From positions 19,249-83,248 of the forward strand of contig NZ_JAGIBD010000015.1 of the NCBI RefSeq assembly GCF_017744555.1: a stretch of 64,000 nucleotides of DNA, given 5' to 3'. The translations under genes were made by a program, and so were the position numbers. Positions 43,862-54,575 of this stretch are shown here, piece by piece (within the stretch, counting starts at the first letter, position 1; each line of letters begins with the position of its first letter). A model generated the notes under the pieces. It saw nothing but the letters and a program-made list of their open reading frames with translations, was not told the origin of the DNA and searched no databases. The stretch is from Cellulomonas sp. (GTDB lineage Bacteria; Actinomycetota; Actinomycetes; Actinomycetales; Cellulomonadaceae).

Positions 43862-45010
43862 GTGAGCCTGCGCATCTCCCCGCTCGGCTGGGGCGTGGCC
43901 GCGGTCGCCGTGGTCGCGCTCGTGCTGGGCCGTCGCTTCGGGTGGCTGGAAGCCGCGGCGCTGGGTGCTGCCCTGGCCGCGGTGGTGGTCGTGGCGCTCC
44001 TGCTCACGACGGGCCGCAGCCGCTACGAGGTGCGCCTCGACATGGCGGACCGGCGCGTGCGGATCGGGGAGCGGGCCGTCGGTCGCGTCGAGGTGCGCAA
44101 CGTCGGCCGCCGGCGCGCGCTGCCGTCCCGCATCGAGCTGCCGGTGGGTGCGGCCGTCGCCGACCTCGGTGTGCCGGCGCTGGCCGCGGGCGCGACGCAC
44201 GACGAGCTGTTCGCGATCCCGACGTCGCGGCGGGCCGTGGTCGTGGTGGGACCCGTCCGCTCGGTCCGTGGCGACCCGTTCGGGCTGGCCCGCCGCAGCG
44301 TGGTGTGGACGCAGCCCGTCGACCTGTACGTGCACCCGCTGCTCGTCTCGCTCGCAGGCGCGAGCTCGGGCCTGCTGCGCGACCTCGAGGGCCAGTCGAC
44401 CCGCGACCTGTCGGACTCCGACCTGTCGTTCCACGCGCTGCGGGACTACGTGGCGGGCGACGACCGCCGGTACATCCACTGGAGGACGACCGCCCGTCGC
44501 GGCAGCCTCATGGTGAAGCAGTTCGAGGACACCCGCCGCACGCAGACGGCGCTCGTGCTGGCCACGGACCCGCGGGACTACGCGGACGACGACGAGTTCG
44601 AGCTGGCCGTGTCGGTGCTGGCGTCGGTGGGCGTGCAGACGATCCGGGAGGAGCGCGACCTGGCCGTCCTCGCCGGGCCGGGGTCGCTGCGCGTGCAGAC
44701 GCCCGCCCTCCTGCTCGACGACTGCTCGGGCCTCGCGGTCGCACCGAGCGGAGCGGGTGCGGCGCTGCTCGGTCGGCGGGTGGCCCGTGAGGCCCCCGAC
44801 GCGTCGGTCGCGATGCTCGTGACCGGCTCCGTCCCGGCGGAGTCCGACCTGCGCCTCGGCGCACGGCACGTCGCGACGGGCACGCGGACCGTCGTGGTGC
44901 GGTGCGAGCGGGGTGCCGAGGTGGCGGTCCGGACGCAGGGCTCGCTGAGCCTCGCGACGATCGGCACCCTGGACGACCTGCCGCGGCTGATGCGCCGGGT
45001 GGTCGCGTGA
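43862..45010 (+). CDS. DUF58 domain protein
   Basis: The 382-residue protein has two N-terminal membrane segments (about residues 8-27 and 29-47), a beta-rich segment (EVRLDMADRRVRIGERAVGRVEVRNVG), and the DUF58 motif GDDRRYIHWRTTARRGSLMVKQFE, which leads into a VWA-like fold with LVLATDP. DUF58 proteins are usual partners of MoxR ATPases. The next gene's GTG overlaps this stop, and the product probably forms a membrane complex with the MoxR and transglutaminase-like neighbours. The function is unknown. Confidence 0.92.
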   Translation: MSLRISPLGWGVAAVAVVALVLGRRFGWLEAAALGAALAAVVVVALLLTTGRSRYEVRLDMADRRVRIGERAVGRVEVRNVGRRRALPSRIELPVGAAVADLGVPALAAGATHDELFAIPTSRRAVVVVGPVRSVRGDPFGLARRSVVWTQPVDLYVHPLLVSLAGASSGLLRDLEGQSTRDLSDSDLSFHALRDYVAGDDRRYIHWRTTARRGSLMVKQFEDTRRTQTALVLATDPRDYADDDEFELAVSVLASVGVQTIREERDLAVLAGPGSLRVQTPALLLDDCSGLAVAPSGAGAALLGRRVAREAPDASVAMLVTGSVPAESDLRLGARHVATGTRTVVVRCERGAEVAVRTQGSLSLATIGTLDDLPRLMRRVVA

Positions 45011-47385
45011 CCGCCACGGCCACCGCCGCCACCCGCGAGGCGACAGCGACCCGCGCGGCGACCGCGTCGCGCGCCGGCACCGCGCGCCCGCGCACCACCC
45101 CCCAGTCGGTCGTCGACGTGCTGTGCCTCGTCGGCTGCCTGGCCCTCGTCCTCACCCCGCTGCTCGCCGTGCACGGCGGCACGTCGGCGCTCCCGGCGGT
45201 GGCGGGCGGCCTGGTGCTCGGGACCGCTGTCGCTGTCGCCTCCGCGGCCTGGCGGTGGTCGGCGGTCACCACGGTCGCCGCCGTGATCGCCGTCTACGCG
45301 CTGGCGGGCGGGCCGCTCGCCGCGCCCACGACGCTCGACGGCGTGCTCCCGACGCGCGCGACGCTGACGGCGCTCGTCACCGGCCCCGCCGCCGCGTGGA
45401 AGCAGGTGCTGACGCTCCAGCCCCCGGTCGGCTCGACGGGCTCGCTGCTCGTCGCCGCCCTGCTGCTCGCGCTCGTCGGCTCGGCGACCGCGCTCGCGCT
45501 GACCCTGCGCGTCGAGCGTCGCTCGGCGGCGACGACCGCGGCGCTCGTGCCGGTCGTGGTCATGGTCGTCGTGATCGTCCTCGGTACGCGGAACCCGACC
45601 GTGCCGCCCGTGCTCACCGGGACGGTGCTCGCGCTCGTCCTGCTGCCGTGGGCGGCCGCCCGGTCCGGGGCGTTCCGCGTCCGCCGGGTCGTCGCGTCGG
45701 GCCTGCTGCTGACGGTCGCCGGCGCGGCCGCGGTCGCGGGTGCGCCGTTCGTCGTGGGCGACACGCCGCGTCTGGTGGTGCGCGACGAGATCGTGCCGCC
45801 GTTCGACCCCCGCGACTACCCGAGCCCGCTGGCGGCGTTCCGCCAGTTCACGAAGCAGGAGGAGGACACGACCCTCTTCACGGTCGAAGGCCTGCCCGCG
45901 GGGGGCCGCGTCCGGCTCGCCACGATGGACCGCTACGACGGTGTCGTGTGGAACGTCGCCGGTGACGGGAGCGCCGAGGCGTCGGGCGAGTTCCGCCGGG
46001 TCGGCGAGGACCTCGAGCCGTCGGTGCGCGGCGACGAGGCGCACGTGTCGTTCACGGTGGAGGGGCTGCGAGGCGTGTGGCTCCCGACGGTCGGCGAGGC
46101 CCGGTCGATCAGGGTCGACGACCCGGATGCGGCCGCCGGCCTCCGGTACAACGACGCGACAGGGGGAGCGGTCCTCACCGGAGGCGTGCACAAGGGCCTG
46201 CGCTACACCGCCGACGTGGTGGTCCCGAGGACGCCCGACGACGAGGAGATCGGCCGTGCGCCGGCGGAGCCTGTGCCCCAGCCGACGGTCGTCGGCCCAC
46301 CCGACGCCGTCAAGACGACCGCGACCGACGTCGCGCGGGACGCCGGCAGCCCGGTCGGAATCGCACGCGCGCTGACGCGGTGGCTGTCGGAGGAGGGGTA
46401 CTTCAGCCACGGCAACGTCGAGGCGGGCGACTTCCCCTCGCTGTCCGGGCACGGCGCGGACCGGATCACGTCGTTGCTCGCCGGCGACGTCATGGTTGGC
46501 GACGGCGAGCAGTACGCCGCGGCGCTCGCGCTCCTCGCCCGCGAGATGGGCCTGCCCGCGCGTGTGGTGCTGGGCTTCATCCCGGAGTCTGCGGGGCAGG
46601 AGGGGCCGGTCGAGGTCCGCGGCAAGGACGTGCAGGCGTGGGTCGAGATCGCGTTCGCCGGCGAGGGGTGGGTGCCGTTCGACCCGACGCCGCCGCGCAC
46701 GCAGACGCCGCAGGAGGACGTCGAGCAGAAGCCCACGCAGCCGGATCCGCAGGTCGTGCAGCCGCCGCCGGCGCCGCCCGCCGTCGTGAACCCGCCCGAC
46801 GAGGACACCGAGCAGCCGAACAACGACACCGACGACGACCAGGGCACCGGTGACCCGCTGTGGCGCCGGGTGGCCGAGGTGGCGGGCGTCGTCTCGATCC
46901 CGCTCGTGCTGCTCGCCGCGCCGTTCGTGGTCGTCGGTGCGCTCAAGGCCCGGCGCCGCCGCCGGCGCCGGCGGGCGCCCGACTCGGTCGTCCGGGTCGC
47001 AGGCGGCTGGGACGAGGTCCTCGACGCCGCGCGCGACCTGCGACGGCCGGCGCCGCCGACCGCGACCCGTCTGGAGTCCGCGCACGCGCTCGCGTCCTCG
47101 TTCGCGGACGGCGACGCGGACCACGCGGCGACCGTGCGGACCGCCGTGCGGGACCTGGCCCGTTCGGCCGACCACGCCGTGTTCGGCCAGGGGTCGCCCG
47201 ACGACCGGACCGCGGCGGCGTACTGGACGCAGGTCGAGGCCGCCGTCTCGGCGATGCGCAGCGGGGTCGGCTGGCGCCGGCGGCTGCGCTCCCGCGTCTC
47301 GACGGCGTCGCTGCGGCACCGTCGCCGTCAGCGCCGCGACGCTCGCCGCGGGCGCGGTCCGGGCGGCCGCCGAGGCACGTCATGA
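45007..47385 (+). CDS. TgpA-like multi-pass membrane protein with inactivated transglutaminase domain
   Basis: The 792-residue protein has about six or seven N-terminal membrane segments (about residues 35-255), an extracytoplasmic region with a transglutaminase-like core (about 435-565), an acidic Pro-rich linker, one more membrane segment (about 620-642, VAGVVSIPLVLLAAPFVVVGAL) and a basic cytoplasmic tail. This is the TgpA/DUF3488 layout that accompanies MoxR-DUF58 genes. The catalytic Cys position is Gly500 (VGDGEQYAAALALLAREMG, where active enzymes have C-E-x-[FY]) and the catalytic His position is Gln543 (DVQAWVEIAF instead of HAWVE). D559 in FDPTP remains. Two of the three triad residues are lost, so hydrolysis is unlikely; binding or scaffolding is more plausible. 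Confidence 0.9.
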   Translation: MTATATAATREATATRAATASRAGTARPRTTPQSVVDVLCLVGCLALVLTPLLAVHGGTSALPAVAGGLVLGTAVAVASAAWRWSAVTTVAAVIAVYALAGGPLAAPTTLDGVLPTRATLTALVTGPAAAWKQVLTLQPPVGSTGSLLVAALLLALVGSATALALTLRVERRSAATTAALVPVVVMVVVIVLGTRNPTVPPVLTGTVLALVLLPWAAARSGAFRVRRVVASGLLLTVAGAAAVAGAPFVVGDTPRLVVRDEIVPPFDPRDYPSPLAAFRQFTKQEEDTTLFTVEGLPAGGRVRLATMDRYDGVVWNVAGDGSAEASGEFRRVGEDLEPSVRGDEAHVSFTVEGLRGVWLPTVGEARSIRVDDPDAAAGLRYNDATGGAVLTGGVHKGLRYTADVVVPRTPDDEEIGRAPAEPVPQPTVVGPPDAVKTTATDVARDAGSPVGIARALTRWLSEEGYFSHGNVEAGDFPSLSGHGADRITSLLAGDVMVGDGEQYAAALALLAREMGLPARVVLGFIPESAGQEGPVEVRGKDVQAWVEIAFAGEGWVPFDPTPPRTQTPQEDVEQKPTQPDPQVVQPPPAPPAVVNPPDEDTEQPNNDTDDDQGTGDPLWRRVAEVAGVVSIPLVLLAAPFVVVGALKARRRRRRRRAPDSVVRVAGGWDEVLDAARDLRRPAPPTATRLESAHALASSFADGDADHAATVRTAVRDLARSADHAVFGQGSPDDRTAAAYWTQVEAAVSAMRSGVGWRRRLRSRVSTASLRHRRRQRRDARRGRGPGGRRGTS

Positions 47386-48623
47386 CCCCCACCACGCCAC
47401 CCGACGGAGCACCCGTGCCGCACCACCTCCACGCGCCGTCCGTCGACGACGCCGCCCTCGCCACGCTCGGGCGCCGCGCCGTCGCGTACCTCGTCGACCA
47501 GGCGGTCGTCCTGCTGCTCGGCGGCTGGGTGGTGGCGCGCGCGTGGCTGAGCTGGGTCGCCGACCTGAGGGCCGCGTCCGCCGCCGGCACGGGTGCGCTA
47601 GTCGCTCCGTCGGGCCCGGCGCTGCTCGTCGGGTCGCTCCTGGTCGCCGCGGTCCTCGTGGTCCAGTGGGTGACCCTCGCACGTCGCGGCTGGACGGTCG
47701 GCCGGCTCGCCACGGGCATCCGGACGCTCGACGTCGAGTCCCGCCTGCCGATCGGCCTGTCGCGGGTGCTGGGCCGCGGCCTGGTGCTCCTCGCGGGGTC
47801 GCTCGCGTGCGGCGTCGGCCTGCTGCTGGTTCTCGTGTCGCCGCTGCTCGACCGGACCGGCCGTCGCCGTGGCTGGCTCGACCTGGCCGCGCGCGACGAG
47901 GTGCTCGACGTGCGCGCAGGAGTCGCCGCCGAGCGTGCCGCGGCGCTCGCGGTGCCGGTGGCAGCGCCGTGGCCGCCGGACGGCAACGACCTCGTCGAGC
48001 CCCGCGTCACCACCGCCGCCGTCCCGGTGTGGGCGGGCCCGACGCCGGGAGCCGCCACGGCGCAGCTCGACGCGTGGCTCGACGAGGGCGCGCAGCCGTC
48101 GCTCGTGCTCGCCCCGCTCGCACCGCAGCGCAGCGGGCCCGACCTCGACACGCGCGCCGTCCCGATCGTCCGGCAGCTCGCCGAACCCGTCGGGCTCGAC
48201 CCCGACGTCGAGGTGACGCGCCGTGCCGCACCGCGCGGGGACGTCGTCGCGGACCGCCCCGCGAGCGGTGCGCTCCCGCCGGCGAGCGCGGAGATCGAGC
48301 TGTCCGACGGCCGTCTGCTCACGATCGACCGGACGGCGCTGGTGGGACGCAACCCTGCGGCCGACGTCGACGTGCAGCTGATCCGCGTCGTCGACCCGGC
48401 CAGGTCGGTGTCGAAGACACACCTGCAGATCGGCGTCGAGCCGGGCGGCGTGTGGATCGCCGACCGCGGCTCGACGAACGGCACGGTGGTGACCCTGCCG
48501 GACGGCGGCCAGGTGGTGTGCGGGGTGGACCAGCAGGTGCGGCTGCGCGTGGGGTCGACCGTGACGTTCGGTGACTGCTCGCTGCGGCTCGTCAGGGCCC
48601 CTGGCCTGCCCGGTTTGTCCTAG
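47382..48623 (+). CDS. RDD membrane protein with C-terminal FHA domain
   Basis: The 413-residue protein has an RDD domain at about residues 28-165: LGRRAVAYLVDQAVVLLLGGWVV carries the Arg and Asp positions of the family, and a later segment has the TVGRLATGIRTLD motif. Hydrophobic segments lie near residues 38-54, 84-102 and 130-150. A variable Ala/Pro-rich linker (about 180-300) leads to an FHA domain (about 305-405): ALVGRNPAADV, SVSKTHLQI, and DRGSTNGTVV. It couples a membrane domain to phosphothreonine recognition, matching the kinase and phosphatase upstream. The ATG overlaps the preceding stop. It ends the tightly packed cluster. Confidence 0.92.
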   Translation: MTPTTPPDGAPVPHHLHAPSVDDAALATLGRRAVAYLVDQAVVLLLGGWVVARAWLSWVADLRAASAAGTGALVAPSGPALLVGSLLVAAVLVVQWVTLARRGWTVGRLATGIRTLDVESRLPIGLSRVLGRGLVLLAGSLACGVGLLLVLVSPLLDRTGRRRGWLDLAARDEVLDVRAGVAAERAAALAVPVAAPWPPDGNDLVEPRVTTAAVPVWAGPTPGAATAQLDAWLDEGAQPSLVLAPLAPQRSGPDLDTRAVPIVRQLAEPVGLDPDVEVTRRAAPRGDVVADRPASGALPPASAEIELSDGRLLTIDRTALVGRNPAADVDVQLIRVVDPARSVSKTHLQIGVEPGGVWIADRGSTNGTVVTLPDGGQVVCGVDQQVRLRVGSTVTFGDCSLRLVRAPGLPGLS

Positions 48624-48626
48624 GCT
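48621..48626 (+). promoter_or_regulatory. -10 box TAGGCT for the first beta-propeller gene
   Basis: TAGGCT overlaps the end of the RDD-FHA gene and lies 7 nt before the ATG at 48634, with no Shine-Dalgarno sequence. It suggests that this gene has its own leaderless promoter. Confidence 0.45.
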
Positions 48627-48633
48627 CGACACC

Positions 48634-50106
48634 ATGACGGGCAGGCGTCCCGCTGCGAGGATGCAGCAGATCGAGGTCGACGACCCCGACCTCGAGGGCG
48701 CCCCGGCACTCGACCCGCACGACAACGGCTGGCCCCACCACGGGGCCGCGTACCGTGGCGGTTCCGACGACGGCACCCGGTCGCCAGTCCGTACGCGTCG
48801 GCGCCGGTGGTGGTGGGTGGCCGCGGCAGTCCTGGCCCTGGCCGTGGCCGCCACCGCGCTCGTCAGCGCGGCCCGCGACCGGGCCTACGTCGCGCGTGTC
48901 GGTGCGGTGCCGGGCCTGGTCCGGCCGCTCGACGGTGCGCCGACCGTGGCGTGGCGGGCTCCCGGCGTCCCGGACGCCGACGGCGTCGTCGCCTCGGGTG
49001 ACGCTCTCGTGCTCGTCAGCGAGACCCTCGAGGGCTGGGTCGCGACGTCGCACGACGCGGCCACGGGTGCGGCGCGGTGGTCGGCGACGCTCGGACCGCC
49101 GCAGCGGGCGGGGTTCGAGAGCAGCGCGGCGTGGTGCCCGTCGGACGGCGGCGACGTCGGCCCGACGATCCTGTGCCTCGTGACCCGGCCGGGCGTGCTG
49201 TACTCGCGCGCCGCGATCGGCGAGCCGCCGGTGCGCACACGGGTCGTCGCGCTGTCGGCGTCGCACGGCACCCGGCTGGGCGCCTGGGAGGTCCCGCAGA
49301 GCATGGTGGGTGCCGACCGGGTCGGCGACGACCTCGTCGTCGGCTGGGTCGACGAGGGCCGCGTCATGGTCGAGCGCCGCGACGGGGTCACGGGCAACGC
49401 AGTGTGGCGGTACCGGAGTCCGAGCCTGCTGCCCGTCGCCGGCTCGGGCGGGACGGCGAGCGTCCGGGTGGACGGCGCGGTCGTCGTGGTCGACGACGGG
49501 TCGACGGCGGTGCTCGACGGCGCGGACGGCGACGTGCTGCTGACGGGCCCCCGTTTCCGCGGGCTGCAGGTCGCCTCGGTCGGCGACCACTTCGCGACGT
49601 GGGCCTCCGTCGGGGGTGGCCACATGTACGACCGCGACGGCGAGACCCTGTACGACGTGCCGGGCCTGCCCGTGCGGGCGCTCGTCGACGACGGGAGCAC
49701 CGACGACGTCGTGGTGCTCGACGACGGCAAGTCGCTGTCCGCGATCGATGCCGGCACCGGCGAGCCGCGCTGGTCGGTCGAGCAGGCGCTCGACGTGCAG
49801 TCCGTCGTGGCGCACCGGCTGCTCGTGTCCGGCCTCACCCACTACGGCGTCGTCGACGCGGGCGACGGTAAGCAGAAGTGGTCGTTCGACGTGGGGCAGC
49901 AGGTCCCGTGGCTGCCGATCTCGGACGGCAGCCTCGTGCTGGGACCGGCGATCGACGACGCGGGTGCGCCGATGCTGGTCGGTCTCGGGCTGGACGACGG
50001 CACCCGGTTCTGGGCGGTGTCGCTGCCGTCGCACGTCCAGCGGGTCGTCGGCGTGGGCGGTCGGCTCGTCGTCCAGACCGCGACGGAGACCGTCGTCCTG
50101 CACTGA
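48634..50106 (+). CDS. Membrane-anchored PQQ-like beta-propeller protein, copy 1
   Basis: The 490-residue protein has a polar N-terminus, one membrane segment (about residues 56-76, WWVAAAVLALAVAATALVSA) preceded by arginines, and an outward beta-propeller of PQQ-like blades, each with a D-x-x-T/S-G-x-x-R-W type turn (HDAATGAARWSATLG, RDGVTGNAVWRYRS, IDAGTGEPRWSVE, VDAGDGKQKWSFD). The length suggests seven or eight blades. Such propellers bind ligands or proteins; no PQQ enzyme residues are evident. A paralogue lies 48 nt downstream. The start was chosen from the -10 box and from exact alignment with the paralogue (nine residues, then MQ). Confidence 0.85.
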   Translation: MTGRRPAARMQQIEVDDPDLEGAPALDPHDNGWPHHGAAYRGGSDDGTRSPVRTRRRRWWWVAAAVLALAVAATALVSAARDRAYVARVGAVPGLVRPLDGAPTVAWRAPGVPDADGVVASGDALVLVSETLEGWVATSHDAATGAARWSATLGPPQRAGFESSAAWCPSDGGDVGPTILCLVTRPGVLYSRAAIGEPPVRTRVVALSASHGTRLGAWEVPQSMVGADRVGDDLVVGWVDEGRVMVERRDGVTGNAVWRYRSPSLLPVAGSGGTASVRVDGAVVVVDDGSTAVLDGADGDVLLTGPRFRGLQVASVGDHFATWASVGGGHMYDRDGETLYDVPGLPVRALVDDGSTDDVVVLDDGKSLSAIDAGTGEPRWSVEQALDVQSVVAHRLLVSGLTHYGVVDAGDGKQKWSFDVGQQVPWLPISDGSLVLGPAIDDAGAPMLVGLGLDDGTRFWAVSLPSHVQRVVGVGGRLVVQTATETVVLH

Positions 50107-50142
50107 GCCACGGGCCGGGGCGGCGTCGTCGGGCATGCGGTC

Positions 50143-50148
50143 TACCGT
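50143..50148 (+). promoter_or_regulatory. -10 box TACCGT for the second beta-propeller gene
   Basis: TACCGT lies 6 nt before the ATG at 50155, in the 48-nt gap between the paralogues, with no Shine-Dalgarno sequence. Confidence 0.45.
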
Positions 50149-50154
50149 GGGCCC

Positions 50155-51645
50155 ATGAGGCCCGCGAGCCTCGGTGCCCCCATGCAGTCCGTCGTCGTGG
50201 ACGAGGTCGACGCCGACGGTGCCGCGGACGTGCGCCCGGCGCCGTCGCGCTGGCAGGACGAGGGTCGCCGGCTCGGCGGCTGGGCGCTGCGCCGCCCGCT
50301 GCTCGCGGCGCTGACGCTGGCCGCGCTCGTCGGTCTGGTCGTCGCGTTCGGCCTGGTCACGCCCGCGATGGTCACGGCGCAGGAGCGTCGGCACGTGCTG
50401 GCGGCCGCGGCCTTCCCCGGCGCGGTGCAGGAGCTCGACGCCGGGCCGGCCGTCCGCTGGTCGGTGCCGTTCGACGAGACGGTGCCGCCGCTGCTCGTCG
50501 GCGACACGGTCGTCGTGGTCGACGGCCCGGACCTGCAGCACCGGTCTCTCGTCGGCGTCGACGTCGTCACCGGGGCGCAGCGGTGGACGGTCCCGCTCGC
50601 GGCCGACCCGTCACCGACGCAGGTGCGGTGCCACGAGCTCGGTGGCCGGCTGGTGTGCCTCGCGGGTGAGGGCCCCCCTCCGGACCAGCGCGACCTCGCC
50701 CCGGGTGAGCTGCCGCCCGCGCCGGCGCCCGCCGCGCTGCTCGTGGTGGACGCACGCACCGGAGACGTGCTCGCGTCGCACCACGTCGAGGGCCGGGTGG
50801 TCGCGGCCACCACCCTGGGCGACGACGTCGTGGTCGCGACGTACTGGTGGGGCGCGTTCGCGGTGCGCCGGATCGACCCGATGAGCGCGGAGGTCGTCTG
50901 GGAGCGCCGCGACGGTGCCGCGATCACGGTGCCGGCCGTGGGTGACGTGACGCTGCGGGTGGGCGGCGGCCTCGTCGTCGCGACCGTGAGCGGGTCCACG
51001 CTGGTGCTGCGCGCCGCGACGGGTGAGCAGGTGCGGCCCGCGCACCGCACGGCGGGCACCGACGAGACGCGCATGCTCGAGGACGGGACGCTCGTGCGGA
51101 CGCGGTACCGGCTCGAGGCGGTCGGGGTCGACGTGATGTCGGAGCTGTCGACGGGTGAGGGGCAGCCGTGGCTCACGGCCCGGGGCGTCCCCGTCGAGCC
51201 CGAGGTCGACGACCACCTGTCCGGGCTCGTCTTCACGTCGGGTGCCCTCGCGGGCGGCCCGCTCGTGGGGCGGGTGAGTGCGTACCGGCCGGGTCGCGAG
51301 GAACCCTTGTGGCGCGCGTTCGCGCCTGCGCGGGAGATTGCCGCGGTCGTCGACGACCGCGTCGTGCTCCGGGTCGCGGGCGCGCTCGTCGGGATCGACG
51401 AGCGCACCGGCGTGCAGATGTGGCGCCGGACGTTCGGCCTGGGGCTCGGCCGGGCGTTCACGGACGGCGTGCACCTGCTGCTCGAGCGGACGACGCCGGA
51501 AGAGGGGGCGACGCTCGTGGCGCTCGACCTTGAGACCGGGCGGATCGACTGGACGGCGCCGTTGCCCGACGGGTCGAGCCGGGTCCTGCAGCTCGGCGGC
51601 CACCTGTACGCGACGGGTGACGGCCGGCTCGTCGCGCTCCGCTGA
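50155..51645 (+). CDS. Membrane-anchored PQQ-like beta-propeller protein, copy 2
   Basis: The 496-residue paralogue of the preceding gene has the same plan: polar N-terminus with MQSVVVDEVD (MQQIEVDDPD in copy 1), a membrane segment at about residues 49-68 (LLAALTLAALVGLVVAFGLV), and an extracellular PQQ-like propeller with blade turns such as VDVVTGAQRWTVPL, VDARTGDVLASHHV, IDERTGVQMWRRTF and LDLETGRIDWTAPL. Divergence between the copies is high, so the duplication is old. Their position next to the kinase/FHA cluster suggests cell-surface functions, but no direct link is shown. No transport or enzyme motif is visible. Confidence 0.85.
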   Translation: MRPASLGAPMQSVVVDEVDADGAADVRPAPSRWQDEGRRLGGWALRRPLLAALTLAALVGLVVAFGLVTPAMVTAQERRHVLAAAAFPGAVQELDAGPAVRWSVPFDETVPPLLVGDTVVVVDGPDLQHRSLVGVDVVTGAQRWTVPLAADPSPTQVRCHELGGRLVCLAGEGPPPDQRDLAPGELPPAPAPAALLVVDARTGDVLASHHVEGRVVAATTLGDDVVVATYWWGAFAVRRIDPMSAEVVWERRDGAAITVPAVGDVTLRVGGGLVVATVSGSTLVLRAATGEQVRPAHRTAGTDETRMLEDGTLVRTRYRLEAVGVDVMSELSTGEGQPWLTARGVPVEPEVDDHLSGLVFTSGALAGGPLVGRVSAYRPGREEPLWRAFAPAREIAAVVDDRVVLRVAGALVGIDERTGVQMWRRTFGLGLGRAFTDGVHLLLERTTPEEGATLVALDLETGRIDWTAPLPDGSSRVLQLGGHLYATGDGRLVALR

Positions 51646-51710
51646 CGCCGGACGGTGCGCGGCGTGTCTTGCCGCGCGGACCGGCTTGCAGACCTGCGCG
51701 TCCACGGGGG

Positions 51711-51716
51711 TATGGT
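51711..51716 (+). promoter_or_regulatory. -10 box TATGGT of the leuA leader
   Basis: TATGGT lies 6 nt before the leader-peptide GTG at 51723. A TTGCAG at 51686-51691 is a possible -35, with a 19-nt spacer. The transcript would start at the leader peptide's first codon. Confidence 0.55.
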
Positions 51717-51718
51717 GA

Positions 51719-53587
<1,869 letters not shown>

Positions 53588-53606
53588 GACCGCCGACGCG
53601 TGCCTT

Positions 53607-53626
53607 CCGTGCGCTGACCCGCACGG
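53607..53626 (+). terminator. Putative leuA terminator hairpin
   Basis: A perfect 7-bp inverted repeat (CCGTGCG/CGCACGG) with a 6-nt loop begins 19 nt after the leuA stop. No T-tract follows. Confidence 0.45.
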
Positions 53627-53808
53627 CACGCCGGCCCTGACTTCCGTCCCGCTGCCCACCACCGCGGCCGGGCGGATGCGGCAGGCCGGCCGTCGGCGAC
53701 CCCGGCGACCGACCCGACCGTGCGAGCCCCGCGCCGCCGGCACCCGTTCTGCACGCCGCCCTCACCCCGGGCCGAGCGTGTCCCGCGGAGGGTGTCGGCG
53801 GCGCAGGG
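53627..53808. other. leuA-recO intergenic region, no gene seen
   Basis: Apart from the leuA hairpin and the recO -10 box, the sequence between leuA and recO shows no conserved reading frame or clear regulatory element. Confidence 0.45.
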
Positions 53809-53814
53809 GACAAT
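53809..53814 (+). promoter_or_regulatory. -10 box GACAAT for recO
   Basis: GACAAT lies 6 nt before the recO GTG at 53821, with no Shine-Dalgarno sequence. The same hexamer and spacing recur before dusB. Confidence 0.5.
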
Positions 53815-53820
53815 GAACCG

Positions 53821-54552
53821 GTGAGCCTCTACCGCGACGAGGCGATCGTCCTGCGCACCCACAAGCTGGGCGAGGCCGACCGGATCGTCACCCTGCTGAC
53901 CCGCACGCACGGCAAGGTCCGTGCGGTGGGCAAGGGCGTGCGCCGCACGTCGTCCCGGTTCGGGTCCCGGCTCGAGCCGTTCATGCACGTCGACCTGCAG
54001 CTGAGCACCGGCCGCAACCTCGACATCGTCACGCAGGCCGAGACCATCGGCGCGTACGGCAGGCCGGTGTGCGAGGACTACACGCTGTACACGGCGGGCA
54101 CGGTGATGCTCGAGACGGCCGAGCGGCTCGTCGAGGCGGAGCGCGAGCCGGCGCTGCAGCAGTACTGGCTGCTCGTCGGTGCCGTGCGGGCGCTGGCCGG
54201 CCGCGAGCACGCGCCGGGTCTGGTCCTCGACTCGTACCTGCTGCGAGCCCTCGCGGTCGCGGGGTGGGCGCCGAGCTTCACGGACTGCGCCCGCTGCGGC
54301 GAGCCCGGCCCGCACTCGTCGTTCGCCGTGGCGTCGGGCGGGGCCGTGTGCCGGGCGTGCCGCCCTCCGGGGTCCGCCGCACCCGCGCCCGAGACGTTCG
54401 CCCTGCTGGCCGCGCTGCTGGCGGGTGACTGGGCGGTCGCGGACGCGAGCGCCGAGCGGCACCGGGGCGAGGGGAACGGGCTCGTGGCTGCGTTCTGTCA
54501 GTTCCACCTGGAGCGTCAGCTGCGGTCGCTGCCGATGGTCGAGCGGGTCTGA
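53821..54552 (+). CDS. recO: DNA repair protein RecO
   Basis: RecO helps load RecA at single-strand gaps (RecFOR pathway). The 243-residue protein starts with the OB-fold domain ([52 protein letters not shown]), followed by a helical domain. The zinc site is CARCGEPG with CRAC about 30 residues later. The usual C-terminal helix ([13 protein letters not shown]) is complete. The recO-uppS order is conserved in actinobacteria, but here the SRPBCC and Nudix genes are inserted between them. Confidence 0.95.
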   Translation: MSLYRDEAIVLRTHKLGEADRIVTLLTRTHGKVRAVGKGVRRTSSRFGSRLEPFMHVDLQLSTGRNLDIVTQAETIGAYGRPVCEDYTLYTAGTVMLETAERLVEAEREPALQQYWLLVGAVRALAGREHAPGLVLDSYLLRALAVAGWAPSFTDCARCGEPGPHSSFAVASGGAVCRACRPPGSAAPAPETFALLAALLAGDWAVADASAERHRGEGNGLVAAFCQFHLERQLRSLPMVERV

Positions 54553-54575
54553 CCGCCCGACCATCGGCGGCAGGT

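Noticed and set aside
46503..46510. A frameshift explaining the missing transglutaminase Cys at 46504
   Set aside because: The frame, flanking motifs and downstream D559 are all in register, so the Cys-to-Gly change is a substitution and not a shift.
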